The notes: a model not told the origin generated them from the letters alone. A stretch of 64,000 nt of DNA from Rhodeus uyekii (GCA_037043235.1 JAWRVZ010000040.1:1800501-1864500); one strand, 5' to 3'; positions 12,850 to 25,007 are shown, counted from the first letter of the stretch. Made by a program: numbers and translations.

Positions 12850-15057
12850 GATGTTAGGCAGGTATGATTTTGTGCTATGTCCCAAAACTTTTGAAATTGA
12901 CAGAGGAACAAACTGAAATTGAAATCTTTATTCACTGAAAATCTTCCCCTCCACAGTTCTCTTCCACAGCTGTTCGAATTTGGCATGTAGTAACTAGTTA
13001 TAAAACATGCAAGAATCTGTGCCAAAAATATAAGCAATATACAATATAAAATTTTGTTAAATTTATATCATAATAAAAAATTTTACAGATGTTTTTGCTG
13101 AATATACTCATATAAAACACATTTTAATTATTTAAAATTCAATAAACAATAATTTATATCAGATTATATCATGATTTTACTGTGTGATAATGATTTATAT
13201 TCACAATTAAAGATCGAGTGATATTGATTTTGTATAACCAATACCGATATTTTGCATGCTTAAGTACCCAATAACTGATATACAGAACTAATTTGTTTTA
13301 TTCATGTTAAGAATTGTAACAATAACACTGAACTGAAAATGTTTTAATTATTGTAATTTCTGCAACTTCACTCCTTCCTTACACACTCCCCACATCAATA
13401 AATGGAGTCTGAAAGAGTGCAGAAAAATGTAGTGCACTGTCAATAAAGTGTCTTTTTAAATCAAACTTTTGATCAGGTAAACCACTGAATATATGTAGCA
13501 AATATAAAATGTAAAATTCTAACAAATTAAAAAATGTAAACATCTTAAAAAGGAAGGACTTCCGCAACTTTACGTGAGATAGTCTCTATTTTTTTATTAT
13601 TTTTTTTAGCACCAGGTTTCTCATTTGTGCATTAATGGCTTCTATGTTGAAAAAAAGTGTAATAATCAAGGGAGTCAGTTTAAGGTGTTAAACATATTTA
13701 ACGCCATTAATGCATTATTGTTTGTTTTTTTCGTCATCCTTTGGCTGCACAAAAAGATCATGCTATCATTAAATAATTCATTCAAGTGATATTAAACCAA
13801 TTGAAGCACAATAAGATGAAAAAAAAAAGTAAAATCTGTAGTGGGTGGACTGTCTTTGTACATCAGAAACGGTGAGTGAATGGTAGAATGTTTTTATTTG
13901 GCTGGACTATCCCTTTAATGGTTGATCACAAAAACTTTAAGAATATTTCCTTTTCTCTCTTCTAGAATCAGTCTGTGCTTGCACAAAGCATGATTTAATT
14001 GAAAAAGAACTATCTACAGGAAGTATTGGCTTGTATTAATCATTCCAGTAGCCTATTGATATCTGGAGTGCAGTGATGATGTACGATGAGCCGTATATAT
14101 TTATCACTTTGCCCACTCACACTGTGTCTGCCCTGGGAGGCTGGGGTTAGGGAGGCCCCCTACTACCTCCACCTCTAGGCCTTAACGTAGCGCAGAGCCA
14201 GAGGAGGGCACATGCACGGTTTGGGCTACAAGACAAAAGACATCCAGCTATACCACAACAAAAGACAGAACGCTCACCCAACCAGGCAAATCCGGAGTCT
14301 TAATTAACAAGAAAAATGGTTTGGATACAACAAAACAACTACATTTTCTGTATAGTGTTACATGGCCTCCACCAGGTAGGGAATGGAGAACAGAATCTAC
14401 AAAAGTACTTTGTTTATTAATTTAAACACATCTAGGCAGGTACATGCTTTTTGTTAGCTAAAGTCTGAGGCTTTTTGTCCAGATTAGTCCCAGAATGACA
14501 ACTTCAAAGAGTGACCAGACAGTTTTTTAGTGTATGGTTGACAAAAATGCTAATTGTACCTTTTTGATCCAGGTGAGCAGGCAACTGTGGTGAGTCACAA
14601 GGTTCTTACAATCACAGAAGGTTCTCAGAGGATCCCTACCCACCAGGCCCACATCTCTGCAAATGAAGCACTCAGACTCATCTGCTAAAAGAAGAATGAG
14701 ATTTTTAACCCTGAGTATAAGAGCAGAGAGTTGCTCTAGCAGGAAGAGTGCTAAATTTAAAGTTTTAGATAAGATACATTTATATACGTACAGTATTCAT
14801 GTTAAATAATTGTATGTATATCAAATATATGTATGCATGGTATGTTAAAAATGCACAAAGTATTTTTTCTCTAATTAAAACATTTTACTTTTTACATTGG
14901 ATGAGGAAGTAACTTAAAGTCTCATTCTAACATTGATAATAACGACACTTTAACATACATACTTTATGTACTTTTCAATTCGAACTTTAATATCTACCTG
15001 ATATCTACATAATATCTACCTGATTATTGTTGTTTTACATCACCACAAAACATTATG
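12850..15057. other. Unassigned stretch; Angel-type right end near 13860-13917
   Basis: Near 13895-13917 the sequence tttggctggactatccctttaa is an Angel-type right terminus, but its left end is not found. The block at 14090-14300 is GC-richer than its surroundings and unassigned. No gene is seen. Confidence 0.4.
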
Positions 15058-15061
15058 TTAA

Positions 15062-15179
15062 AGGGATAATCCACCTCAAGATGAAAATTACGCCATAATT
15101 TACCTTTATGTTGTTCTAGAAAATGTGTCTTTCTACTAACATAAAAGAAGATATTTTCAGAAAAGTGCCAGTATCCCTT
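15062..15179. mobile_element. Short Angel-type MITE
   Basis: TTAA-flanked, begins AAGGGATAATCCACC and ends GTATCCCTTT, with an internal ttatgttgttctagaa phrase. At about 118 bp it is shorter than the copy at 7404-7637, so it is an internally deleted member of the same group. Confidence 0.7.
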
Positions 15180-15183
15180 TTAA

Positions 15184-16836
15184 CAAAAACACTAGGTGTC
15201 ATCCACAACACTAGGTGTCGGTATAAATCCAAGACAATCATCATATTGGCCAGTGCAACATAAAAAAATAAAATAAAATAAAATCCAATGGGCACCTTGA
15301 AATTTGACTGGAAAATATAGTCACAACCTTGAAAAATATGACGAGATCCACTAGTGCTTAATGGCGTGCTGGAAAACAATTTAGATATCAAGTGTATGCC
15401 CATTACTGAATTTCTGTGGGCGTAATAACAAATTTACATAACATTAGGCATGCACTGGATAATTATTTGATGATGACAAGAGAGAAATCAAGGTGTTTGT
15501 CTTTAATGCCTCACCTAATGCTAACTGCTTATTTACTTGTCACTTTGACATTTTGTCACACTTAACAGTGATTGACAGAATTAGTTTTTGTCAAGTCATT
15601 AATGCGCTCATTCACTCAAAGTGCTGCCACAGGTACAATCTGAACAGAAAATTACTCACAACTTCAATAAACAGCTAACAAAATGGAGGCAAAACAAGCA
15701 ATCACATCAAGCAATAGTTAACCCGTAATGAAGACTTAATCAACCATTAACACCTAAGTGCTTGCAGGGAAAATAATTATCTCAGCTTAATTTGTTGTGA
15801 AAAATATTAATTAATAAATTAATCATGAACCATAGGAAGAATAAGTCTCAGTACTTCTAAAGAAGTCATCTACTCCAGACTGCCCATGATCCATTATCTG
15901 AAGGCTAACCACAGATACCATCATGCTTAATTTTTTTCTATATATACATATATATATATATACACACATAGAGAGAGAGAAAAATCATAATGTAAATCAT
16001 GATATATTTATATCATAATGTTGTCCTCCATTTTTCTTCTTTGCTTTGTCTGCAGGGTGTCTGTGGGTGAAGAGAAAAGTTCCTCCAGTGTCTGCCATGG
16101 AGGAGTGTGTCTGGATGTCTGCTTTTCGTCACACTAGCAGACACTTTTTCATCCAATCCCCAGACTCCTTGGCTGCCCAGCATTCACCAGCATATACATC
16201 AAAGTTCTGCGAGACGCTCGAAGTTAATGTTTTTTTTTTTTTTTTTTTTAGAAAAATGCAATTAGAATATATGTCTATAAGACCCAGCCATGCTATTGAG
16301 TATAATGCAAGGGTAGTAGTACAGAAAGCAAATTTTTCATTATAAAAACAACATTATTTAATTGGTTTAAATGTATTTCCACCCATCTGTCAAACAGGAT
16401 TTAAATAGGGAAAAGAAACATCCCGTAGCATTCAGAGTCATTCATGAAGGAGAAAGTCATCCTGTCTCTTTTATCAGCATATCAGTAATAGCGTTATCTT
16501 TACTGGGCTTGTACAGGACAGCAGAACATATGGTGGTAATCATCCACCATTAGAAGCCAAATCTATGAGAAGGAGGAAATTAATATTACCGATGCTTTAA
16601 CTGTGCGTGAAGACACTGACAGTTAAAAGGGAAGTTTGTTAAGTTGAGAAGTGTATGCTATCTATGACTCCACGGTGGACAATTCCAATGTGCAGACTGT
16701 GTGTCTGTGCCACTCTACGTGTACACTCAAAAAAGTCACTTGGAGCACTAAACCAATGAGGTGTTAAAGAGGTTCCTTGCATGTTTGAGCTACAACAAGA
16801 ACCGATGAGGTTTGTTCTCACACATCAAGTTCGGTT
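15184..16836. other. Unassigned stretch with short simple repeats
   Basis: A direct repeat of aacactaggtgtc occurs twice at about 15185-15220. A mixed TA/CA/GA tract lies at 15938-15981 and a 20-nt T run at 16230-16249. The 99-codon plus ORF at 16046-16345 runs through the T tract and has no recognisable domain. No gene is supported. Confidence 0.4.
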
Positions 16837-16841
16837 GAGAT

Positions 16842-17131
16842 TGTAACAGTCATATCCTACTCCTGTTTGTCCCTCCTGTGTTGCCGTAGTTGTCTTGTAA
16901 CCACTCCCCCCCAGTTTGATACCAGCTGTTCTGTGTTTACTCGTTATCCCTGGCTATTTATTCTGTCATGCGCTCCAATGTCATTGTCTCTGATTGACGT
17001 TTCATGTGTTGGTTGTGTGGATGTATCCTGAGTTTTGCACTACTATGTGCCGTTTTGTTTAAAGTGTTTCTAGTTTCATCTCTGTGTTCTCCTCGTTCCT
17101 CTCCGGATCACACGCCAGCTCGCCCGTGACA
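16842..17131 (+). mobile_element. Solo LTR
   Basis: A 290-bp segment with TG...CA ends (TGTAACAGTC at the left, CCCGTGACA at the right) flanked by a perfect 5-bp duplication, gagat (16837-16841 and 17132-17136). The TG...CA ends and 5-bp duplication are the hallmark of an LTR retrotransposon solo LTR produced by LTR-LTR recombination. Family not named; Gypsy-like is a guess from similar cyprinid repeats. Confidence 0.75.
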
Positions 17132-17309
17132 GAGATTCTATTGAAGTTCACTGATCAATATTTATGTGAATAAAAGAAATTAAATCTATTTATCATATAA
17201 AGTGATCATGTCTTACACAATTTGGACTAAACTGCTCACAAGGATTAGTTTTACAACTAACATCACCTGTGCCTTCACTGTGTCTTTAGATTTTTATCTG
17301 TTCCTAATC

Positions 17310-17485
17310 TATAAAAAAAAGCTATAGCTTTCTTGTAGCTCAATCAGTAGTGCATTGGTATTTTTAACGTAAAAAAGTCATGGGTTCAATTCACAGTGAA
17401 AGCAAGAACTGATTAAAAAGTTTTCCTTGAATGGAATGTAAGTCGCTTTGGATAAAAGTGTTAGCCAAATATGTAAATGTATATA
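17310..17485 (+). mobile_element. tRNA-derived SINE
   Basis: The head has a tRNA-like A box (tagctcaatcagtagtgcat) and a B box (gggttcaattc). The tail aagtcgctttggataaaagt, then aaatgtatatat, is the 3' domain shared by many teleost SINEs and L2-type LINEs. It is degenerate in the head (a T- and A-rich insertion between the boxes). It is not a functional tRNA gene: the anticodon arm and acceptor pairing are not maintained. Confidence 0.75.
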
Positions 17486-17489
17486 TAAA

Positions 17490-19156
17490 AATAACACAAT
17501 ATGTCATTATATAAATTTATATATAACAGCGAGATGATTTTATTTTAAGTAAAGTTATTATAGAGAAGGCAGCAGAAATTGTAGGCTGCTGTCACTTTAA
17601 CAGCTGCATATCTCCAGTATACTGTTAAACATGCATTTTCTTCATCAACTGTTTACATTCGCTCAATACATTAATTTCAATTTTTGTGTGTATTTGTCCA
17701 TTCAAGTGCAAAAAAGAGAGCACGCAGGTCTTGCACTTGAATGGTCGTTAAAAAATGGTAATTAAAATGGTAATTTTAAAGTCATTAAAATCCACACAAA
17801 AAAATCGATAAGAGGAATCAAAATTAATTTTATAACACGTCTACGATTTCTGACCTTAAGTGTTTGATTCTAGAATTGTAATTGATTTTTGATTCCCAAC
17901 CCTAATATACGACACAATAGTTATGGAAAGACTATAACAAAAACCTGTTTCATTCTGACTTTAACAGATGCAAAGTTCTTATTCAAATGCAGTATCTGCT
18001 CAGAGAGTATGCAATTTTGAATATTATAGTTTCTGCCTCTTTAGATAGCTTCATTGTTAGCAGTTCATTGTAGCTTTTCATTAGCAGTTTGTAGTGTATA
18101 ATTTCCCCTTTGCTTGCCAATGGCAGTACATGTAATTAAGGTCGCCTATGTATATCCTTAGATTGTCCTATGATTTTGATCATTCTAGGGTGAACACTTA
18201 AAATGGTTGTCCTTTGTTCAATTGGCACAGAGTTGTTTGCCAAGCAGGAAAGATTAAGTCATGTCAAAAAAAGTTAATGCTCTACCTTGACAGTGTGAGT
18301 GAGTGAGTGTGTGTGTGTAGGCGTGTACTCACATTGCAGCGAGAGAGAGGAAGTGTGTGCCACTCAAGCTGTGCAGTAATGAGAAGACTAACACGCACGT
18401 CTCATCCCATGACTGAGAAATGACCCTTCCCTCCCTCTCTCTTCCTCTTTCTCTCTCATCAGATCCTCCCTCGCTCAGTGAGGTGTTTATTTAATGCCAC
18501 TGTGACTGAAGCTTTTCTTAATTATGTTAAATACTGTCAGCCTTGATCAGACTCCACACTTAGCAATCACAGGTCCTCCCCTTACCCCCATCAGAGAGGG
18601 CCACGCACACACATGCTAATGAATACAGACACAGAAGTGCTAATGAAGGCATTCGTATGTTAATTGTGGAGACACACAAGCGCTGACAGATTCACTTAGT
18701 CTAACTAATCCAAAAACATTATGGAAAATTTTTAAAGAATAAAATTAATATACAACAAGAAAAGAGAAGACAAATGAAATATGGACACAGTATAAAGGAC
18801 AGTGGATGACCTTTATATTGGCAACTGCTGCCCCTCCAAATAGAATGTCAAACAAAATCTCTAAATAAGCAAACATCTGAAAGATTTTGTCTGCTGTGTG
18901 TTTCAATATGTTCAGTAGTCTCTGGTAAAACTCAGTAAACCATCAAGACCAGCTAATGAACTGGAGAGCTCCACACTCAAGAGATTCACTTCGAAGTGAT
19001 TGACCAATTTCAACACAACAGACTGAACCAGCCGCCCAATCAAAGCATATTGCACTTTTTGGAAGGAGGTGCTTCACAGAGTCAGGAACAGAACAGCAGG
19101 TTACTGACAGATTGGGAAGAGGTGTTGCAATAATTTAATATGTATATAAAATAATG

Positions 19157-19224
<68 letters not shown>

Positions 19225-20180
19225 TTTTTTTTTTTACATTCAAGCACCTGTTTTAATAGACCCTATAAATAAAGACTAAAGAGACACATAATGTCCTTAT
19301 ATAAAGTGGCTTTTATAAAACAGTGGCAAAACAACTATAATTAAAATAAATTAGTTTAATCATGAATGAAATATATTAATAATGACTATACTGTGTGGTC
19401 ACAGGCCTGTGTTAATAGTCAATGTACAATTTATTTGAACACTGCTCATTCAATTATAATATAACTATTTATTATTATTACTATATTTAACATATTACAT
19501 TTTTATTCAATTTTATAGGGGAAAAACAGTTATAAGTTAATTAGTAACTCTTTAGAAGCCCAAAAATATGGGAGTATCCAGAGGCCCCCAAATGTTGCTA
19601 CTATTAGCCAATCAGTTGTGTCCCATCTGCTACTGTCAGCTTTGGCTTGACATAAATGAAACTATAAATGCAAAGAAATCTCAATTCAAGACTTATCTTT
19701 CCTCAGTATATCAGCCAAGAAACACAGTTTGTTCAAAAATATTATAATATCTAGCACTCTGACAGACGTGGAATGATACAATCACAGAATTCACCCAGGC
19801 ACCCTGGGCACACACCCATCTGTTACAACCCTGACTTTTTAATCAACAAATTACAGATAAAAGAACACAAGTATAAAGTAAAATGTATTGCTCACTTGCA
19901 CCACCTCTTTGAAAGAAATACCTACACACATGCACATACACACTTTTTTTCAGTAATTGACCGAAAAGTTGTCTGTAGTTTCTGCATTGTCTGTAATTTC
20001 TACAAAAGAAAGAAAAGCTAGAAAAGCCAGATCCAATATATAAATTGTAAACCACAACAAATTGGCAAAGTCCTTTAAACCACTTTTTAAAAACTTTATC
20101 TCATGAACCTTCCATATCACTTCCAAACAGTAAATGGGACAGTATCTTATCAATATGTCAATTTTTGTACATAAGTGTGA
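17490..20180. other. Mostly unique DNA with a long TA tract
   Basis: A (TA)n tract of about 62 bp lies at 19159-19221, followed by a T run. The block at 18480-18680, with several gctaatga cores, has conserved-element texture. Sequence at 17560-17900 is AT-rich with no recognised repeat ends. No gene is supported. Confidence 0.4.
19159..19235. repeat. (TA)n microsatellite plus T run
   Basis: About 31 uninterrupted AT units followed by about 13 T. Confidence 0.95.
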
Positions 20181-20184
20181 AATA

Positions 20185-20560
20185 CTTTACATATTACTAC
20201 AGGCCTTCCTCCCTACACCGTGCCTTTTTTTCCCAGAAGACCATGAAGAGCTGATGGTGGAGATCACCTTTCACTGAGATCACCTCTCACTATCCTCGAC
20301 ATTGGGACAGCCAGTCCAATGGCCAAAACAACTCCACCTGCCGGAATCATCCTGGACTCTCGTCTAGGGCCTTTAAGATAATTAACGGAGAAGGCTTACA
20401 GTACTACTGGACAAGCTGCTTCTGCCCTAATTGCCGTGGCCATCGTGTAGATGGTGGGACTTTCGCAAGTTTGCATTTCCCCCAGTGAACCTAAGGATTT
20501 TTTAGATACCAGTGAAATATCGCAATTCTCTATTACAAATGTGTATAACACTTAATATTG
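20185..20560 (+). mobile_element. Possible LINE 3' UTR fragment
   Basis: The sequence tggagatcacctttcactga, then ggacagccagtccaatggcc and ggaatcatcctggactctcg, is GC-balanced and reads like the 3' untranslated part of a fish L2-type LINE. No ORF2 coding part adjoins it and the canonical tail is absent, so the call is tentative. Confidence 0.35.
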
Positions 20561-21110
20561 ATGTTCGAAAACTTTTTAAAATTCTGCTAAGTATAAGTAA
20601 CAGAATGTGTTAACGGGACCATCACAACAAAGTGAAACTCAATTTTGATACTACAATAGAACTACTAACCGAATTTATGTCAATTTAAAGCATAAAAAAG
20701 AAAACAGACAGTAATCAAAATACAACTAGAACAAATAAATACAATAGAGAAAATGAAATAAACAGTGTTTTTCAGGTTTTCAGGTAGGCCTAACAATAGT
20801 TTTTACATAATTCTGTTATTTCGTCAGTTCAAGAGCAGCATGTAAACGAGAATTAAATTCAAGTATCTTTCTGGGTGCACATTTCTGATGTTTGTGCACA
20901 GTAAACTTATTGTCCTTAAAATGTGATGTAATGATGTAGAAACTCACACATACGTCATTTATAATATATCCTCTCTGATATATCCATTCTGCTCTCTGTT
21001 TTCTTTGTTTTGGTGCTACTTTGTCACAAGCACTCTACTGTACATGCTGTGCGGTATCGGTTGTTAGTATCAGAGAATTTTAATGAGTATGAATACTACT
21101 ACATGAGTGC
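20561..21110. other. AT-rich stretch, nothing recognised
   Basis: Unique-looking sequence between the LINE-like fragment and the DIRS recombinase piece. No repeat ends or genes were found. Confidence 0.4.
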
Positions 21111-21119
21111 AGCATCCTT

Positions 21120-22760
21120 TAGGGGAAGACCCAGAGAGATGCACCGTCGGGTCAGTGCTTTCCTTACTGCAGGAGAGGTTGGAGAGCCGGCTGTCCCCTT
21201 CCACCTTAAAATTGTATGTAGCTGCCATATTGGCACAGTGCAGTGGATGGTAAGTCTTCAGGGAAGCATGACATTTACATTTATTCATTTAGCAGACACT
21301 TTTATACACACAGGAATGCTCACAATACAAATTTTCGAACATTGCTTGAAGTAGTATAAGCCTGGAAAATGGAAAGGGGTTATAAATATTGTGTGTGTGT
21401 GTGTGTGTGTGTATGTATATATGTTAGGTGCTCACGGAAGAGATACGTTTTCAGCTGTCTTTTGAATATTGCCAAGGATTCTGCATTCCATATAAAGGCA
21501 TATATAAATGCATATATTCTGCATTCCGCATAAATCTATGAACACATTTTTTTCTTGAGAGTGATTTTATGCTTCTCTGAGATGGTAACATGAGTCATCA
21601 CTCATTGATCGATCGAAGGTTTCTGGTTGGTAGTTTGTAGTAGTGAGTGCTGAGCCTGTGTTAGCTCTGTAAGCAAGTGTCAATGCTTTGAATTTGAAGC
21701 GAGCTGCAAGTGGGAGCAAGTGCAGAGAGATAAAGAGAGGCATGACGTAGGCCCTTTTGGGTTCGTTGAAAATCAGACGAGTTACAGCATTTGAAGAAGA
21801 GCATTGCAATAATCAAGCCTGGAAATGACCATAGCCTGTACAAAAATTTGTGTTTAGTGTTCAGTCAGAAATGGCCTGATCCTCCTGATGTTGTGAAATG
21901 CAAACCTGCATGAATGATCTGTCTTAGCGATGTAATCTTTGAAGGTCAACTGGTCTTCTGGAAGACCTACATGAGATTAATGTTGAGGAGCCAATCTGAA
22001 TGGTGAAGTCGTGTTGTAGAGTCGGATTGGCAGGAAAGACGAGAAGCTCCGTCTTTGCCAGGTTGAGCTGTAGGTGATGCTCTTTCATCCATGCCAAGAT
22101 TTCCATCCCGAGATGTTTAGATGCCTTGTGATTTGCACAGCTACAGTGCGGTCATCTGGCTGAAATGATAGGTAGAGTTGTGTATCATCGGCAGAGCAGT
22201 GATAGGAGACCTGATAATCAGGTTCCTCAGAGGCGCCAGAACCTTCCTAGGTCATGCCTTATTCCCTCATAGGTTCGATTTGTAGTCTTGCTGGACCTAC
22301 AGGGAGTGCCTTTTAAACCCTATAGGTCAATAAAGTTAAGTTAAAAATTTTAAGACGGCCATGATCCTAAAACCCCGTCTGAGCTACATGCTCAAAGTTC
22401 CCATTACCCCTTTTAGGGACCAAGTGGTGAGATTGCAACTGCTGCCCCTGGATGATGTAGACCCACCCTTATCACTGCTGTGCACCATATGTGTCCTTGT
22501 GTGCACCTTCAGAAGCTCTGAGCAGGTCTTTGTCTGTTTTGGGGTACAACAGAAATGGAAGTATGTTTCCAAATACTGCCACTGGCTTCACAGGTAAAGT
22601 CCAAGGTGTGCTGTGCCCCATAAGAATGGATGCACACTCTATGAAAAGTGCTGCATCCTCCTGGGCTCTAGCAATTGGCACCTGCAGCGCTTTAGCAAGT
22701 CCCATACTTGCTCTGCACCATCAAGTACAGGACTTGCTACAGCTCTGCAGCTAACCTTTT
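21120..22760 (+). pseudogene. DIRS tyrosine recombinase pseudogene, split by a LINE
   Basis: The two outer parts, 21120-21272 and 22208-22760, read as one tyrosine recombinase (the DIRS integration enzyme) on the plus strand. The first part reads EDPERCTVGSVLSLLQERLE and then LSPSTLKLYVAA, the N-terminal DNA-binding domain, and breaks off after a GKHD-like segment with stops. The second resumes with IRFLRGA and continues to a segment ending in KVPITPFRDQVVRLQLLPL, then FRSSEQVFVCFG, and finally a degenerate end near AASSWALA. A deletion near 22320-22345 removes the stretch that should hold the first catalytic arginine (KRxGDLQ). Multiple stops and frame changes are present. RT and RNase H are not seen beside it. 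Confidence 0.75.
21273..22207 (-). mobile_element. 5'-truncated L2-like LINE inserted in a DIRS recombinase gene
   Basis: Read on the minus strand, the segment starts within the reverse transcriptase at SADDTQLYLSFQPDD (the YADD box with Y changed to S, GATGAT at 22184-22189). It continues through EILAWMKEHHLQLNLAKTEL (thumb region) to a degenerate C-terminus (RLIFNEPKRA), then a 3' UTR with a (TG)n tract at 21390-21412. The tail GTGTCTGCTAAATGAATAAA, then TGTAAAT, is the usual L2/SINE 3' end. The DIRS sequence continues across the two junctions with only a few shared bases (gac), so the outer limits are tight. Only the last third of ORF2 was copied. Confidence 0.8.
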
Positions 22761-22927
22761 ATATTCAAATCCAGCTTGGAGAAATATTTACTTTTTGTGG
22801 TAAATTTTTGAAAAAATTGTTAGACATCACTGCTTTGGCTCAAGCCCAAGGTTCTCAGTTTTTAATATTTTAAGTGCTTAAGATTTTTTATTTTACAAAG
22901 TACAGCAGCTGCCTCGATGTAAATGTA

Positions 22928-23472
22928 CAACTGTTCAAAAAAGTATTGTCCATCCCTCTGCTGAGAAGGAACCTCTTGGAACTTTAATTGAACTCACTTG
23001 TTATGGGGCCCTGGAAGTTCTCCTCCTGTTCCTCCTCACACAAAGGAGAATATACCAGTTAAATAAACTTTGCAGGGACACACCAAACCTCCTTGCGACA
23101 GCACATATGGTTTTGCAATCCCCGACACGAGCAGGACTCCCTGTGCAACTTAATTGGGTTGCAGGTACTGCCTCATGGTGAAGACAGTGAAAAGGACACT
23201 GACAAAACACAAAACTAAAGACAAATCAGTCAGGAAGAACAAGAAGAGAGTAATTGTCTATGGCCATTGCCTGCAAAATCTTTCCGTTTTTGGTGGTTGT
23301 CTTGATATTACCTCTACAGTGACCCTCTGGCCACTTTCATTTTCACCAAAGCAGTTGAAACTAATTCAAAATAACTTTTGCTTCCTAATTGGACAGATTG
23401 ATATCACTGAAGTTTAATTGACCTGGTGACATACTTTGGTGATTAAGTGTCCCCTTAATATGTTTTTCAGTG
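22928..23472 (-). mobile_element. Internally deleted Tc1/mariner-superfamily element
   Basis: The left end CAACTGTTCAAAAAAGTATT and the right end, whose reverse complement starts CACTGAAAAACATATTAAGG, are flanked by TA on both sides. The phrase ctcctgttcctcctcacaca, then caaaggagaatatacc, and the right flank caaagcagttgaaactaatt recall a well-known fish element with CACTGCTCAAAAAAATTAAA ends. At 545 bp it retains only part of the transposase and lacks the catalytic DDE region. The family assignment is from memory of similar repeats. Confidence 0.65.
22995..23176 (-). pseudogene. Transposase N-terminal remnant (Tc1/mariner superfamily)
   Basis: Reading minus from the ATG at 23176 gives MRQYLQPN, a stop, then VAQGV. 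This is close to the MRxYLxPxEVAQ start expected for the transposase of the fish element with CACTGCTCAAAA ends, i.e. the beginning of its helix-turn-helix domain. Two stops interrupt about 60 codons, and the downstream catalytic domain is deleted. No function can be retained. The assignment rests on the short N-terminal match and on the surrounding terminal repeats. Confidence 0.5.
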
Positions 23473-23488
23473 TATATATATATATATA

Positions 23489-24707
23489 CAGTACAGACCA
23501 AAAGTTTGGACACACCTTCTTGTTCAAAGAGTTTTCTTTATTTTCATGACTATGAAAATTGTAGATTCACACAGAAGGCATCAAAACTATGAATGAACAC
23601 ATGTGCAATTATATACATAGCAAAAAAGTGTGAAACAACTGAAAATATGTCATATTCAAGGTTCTTCAAAGTAGCCACCTTTTGCTTTGATTACTGCTTT
23701 GTACACTCTTGGCATTCTCCTGAAGAGGTAATCCCCTGAAATGGTCTTCACTTCACAGGTATGCCCTGTCATGTTTAATAAGTGTGATTTCTTGCCTTAT
23801 AAATGGGTTTGGGATCATCAGTTGTGTTGTGCAGAAGACAGCTGATAGTCCTACAGAATAGACTGTTAGAATTTGTATTATGGCAAGAAAAAAAGCAGCT
23901 AAGTAAAGAAAAACAAGTGGCCATCATTACTTTAAGAAATTAAGGTCAGTCAGTCCGAAAAATTGGAAAACTTTGAAAGTGTCCCCAAGTGCAGCACAAA
24001 AACCATCAAGCGCTACAAAGAAACTGGCTCACATGCGGACCGCCCCAGGAAAGGAAGACCAAGAGTCACCTCTGGTGCGGAGGAGAAGTTCATCCGAGTC
24101 ACCAGCCTCAGAAACCACAGGTTAACAGCAGCTCAGATTAGAGACCAGATAAATAACACACAGTTCAACAGCAGACACATCTCTAGAACAATTGTTAAGA
24201 GGAGACTGAGTGAATCAGGCCTTCATGGTAGAATATCTGCTAGGAAACCAATGCTAAGGACAGGGAACAAGCAGAAGAGACTTTTTTTGGGCTAAAGAAC
24301 ACAAGGAATGGACATTAGACAAGTGGAAATCTGTGCTTTGGTCTGATGAGTCCAATCGAGATGGTTTGGGGTGAGCTGGACCGCAGAATGAAGGCAAAAG
24401 GGCCAACAACTGCTAAACATCTCTGGGAACTCCTTCAAGACTATTGGAAGACCATTTCAGGGGACTACCTCTTCAGGAGAATACCAAGAGCGTGCAAAGC
24501 AGTAATCAAAGCAAAAGGTGGTTACTTTGAAGAACCTAGAATATGACATATTTTCAGTTGTTTCACACTTTTTTGCTATGTATATAATTGCACATGTGTT
24601 AATTCATAGTTTTGATGCCTTCTGTGTGAATCTACAATTTTCATAGTCATGAAAATAAAGAAAACTCTTTGAATGAGAAGGTGTGTCCAAACTTTTGGTC
24701 TGTACTG
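23489..24707 (+). mobile_element. Tc1-like DNA transposon with 260-bp TIRs, internally deleted
   Basis: Terminal inverted repeats of about 260 bp (23489-23748 and 24448-24707) begin CAGTACAGACCAAAAGTTTG. TA dinucleotides flank both ends, the Tc1/mariner target duplication, here within a TA-rich microsatellite. The right TIR overlaps the last 33 codons of the transposase, so the left TIR is an antisense copy of coding sequence. Full-length members are known to be larger; about 0.5 kb between the WSDES motif and the PIEMVW motif is missing here. Confidence 0.92.
23880..24546 (+). pseudogene. Tc1-like transposase pseudogene
   Basis: The start ATG at 23880 gives MARKKAAK and a stop; one extra A in the A run causes the frameshift. 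The frame is regained downstream, giving the helix-turn-helix region with KTIKRYKETGSHADRPRKGR (about 23997-24056, paired-like DNA-binding domain with a GRPR-type linker). A second frameshift in a T run near 24284 ends the reading after NKQKR. WSDES, carrying the first catalytic Asp, is followed directly by PIEMVWGELDRR, carrying the catalytic Glu, so the second catalytic Asp and about 170 residues are deleted. The natural C-terminus GYFEEPRI and stop are intact. The family normally has about 340 residues. Inactive. Confidence 0.9.
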
Positions 24708-24716
24708 TATATATAT

Positions 24717-25000
24717 TGTGACGGGTGGAGCCAACGACAGACACAGTGGGAGTGGTGACAAGCCCCAGAGAGGTGTTTATTAAACAAAATGTCCAAACAC
24801 AACATAAGAATAAAACAAAGTTTCCAAATAAACGGGCAAGGGAGTTGTGAAGGAGGGGTAGTGAAAGAAGGATGGGTCCAGGAGAGGGGCGGGGGGCCCG
24901 ACGGTAACACGCGCTTCTCCCTCGTCCGAGGCACGGAGGACAGCGGCATCACGTCAAGCGGTGGCATCAAAAATCAGGGGAAGGCAGCCGCTCCGTCACA
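24717..25000 (-). mobile_element. Solo LTR-like element
   Basis: A 284-bp segment with TG...CA ends and an 8-bp perfect terminal inversion (TGTGACGG / CCGTCACA). On the minus strand it has a GC-rich upstream part and a tttaataaacacc signal (AATAAA) near the 3' part, as expected for a U3-R-U5 arrangement. It sits in a TA microsatellite directly after the Tc1 element, so the target duplication cannot be resolved. Similar in style to the LTR-like block at 46735-47245. Confidence 0.55.
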
Positions 25001-25007
25001 ATATCTA

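Noticed and set aside
17310..17400. tRNA gene
   Set aside because: A and B boxes are present but the anticodon arm and acceptor stem do not pair, and the SINE 3' tail follows. It is a SINE head.
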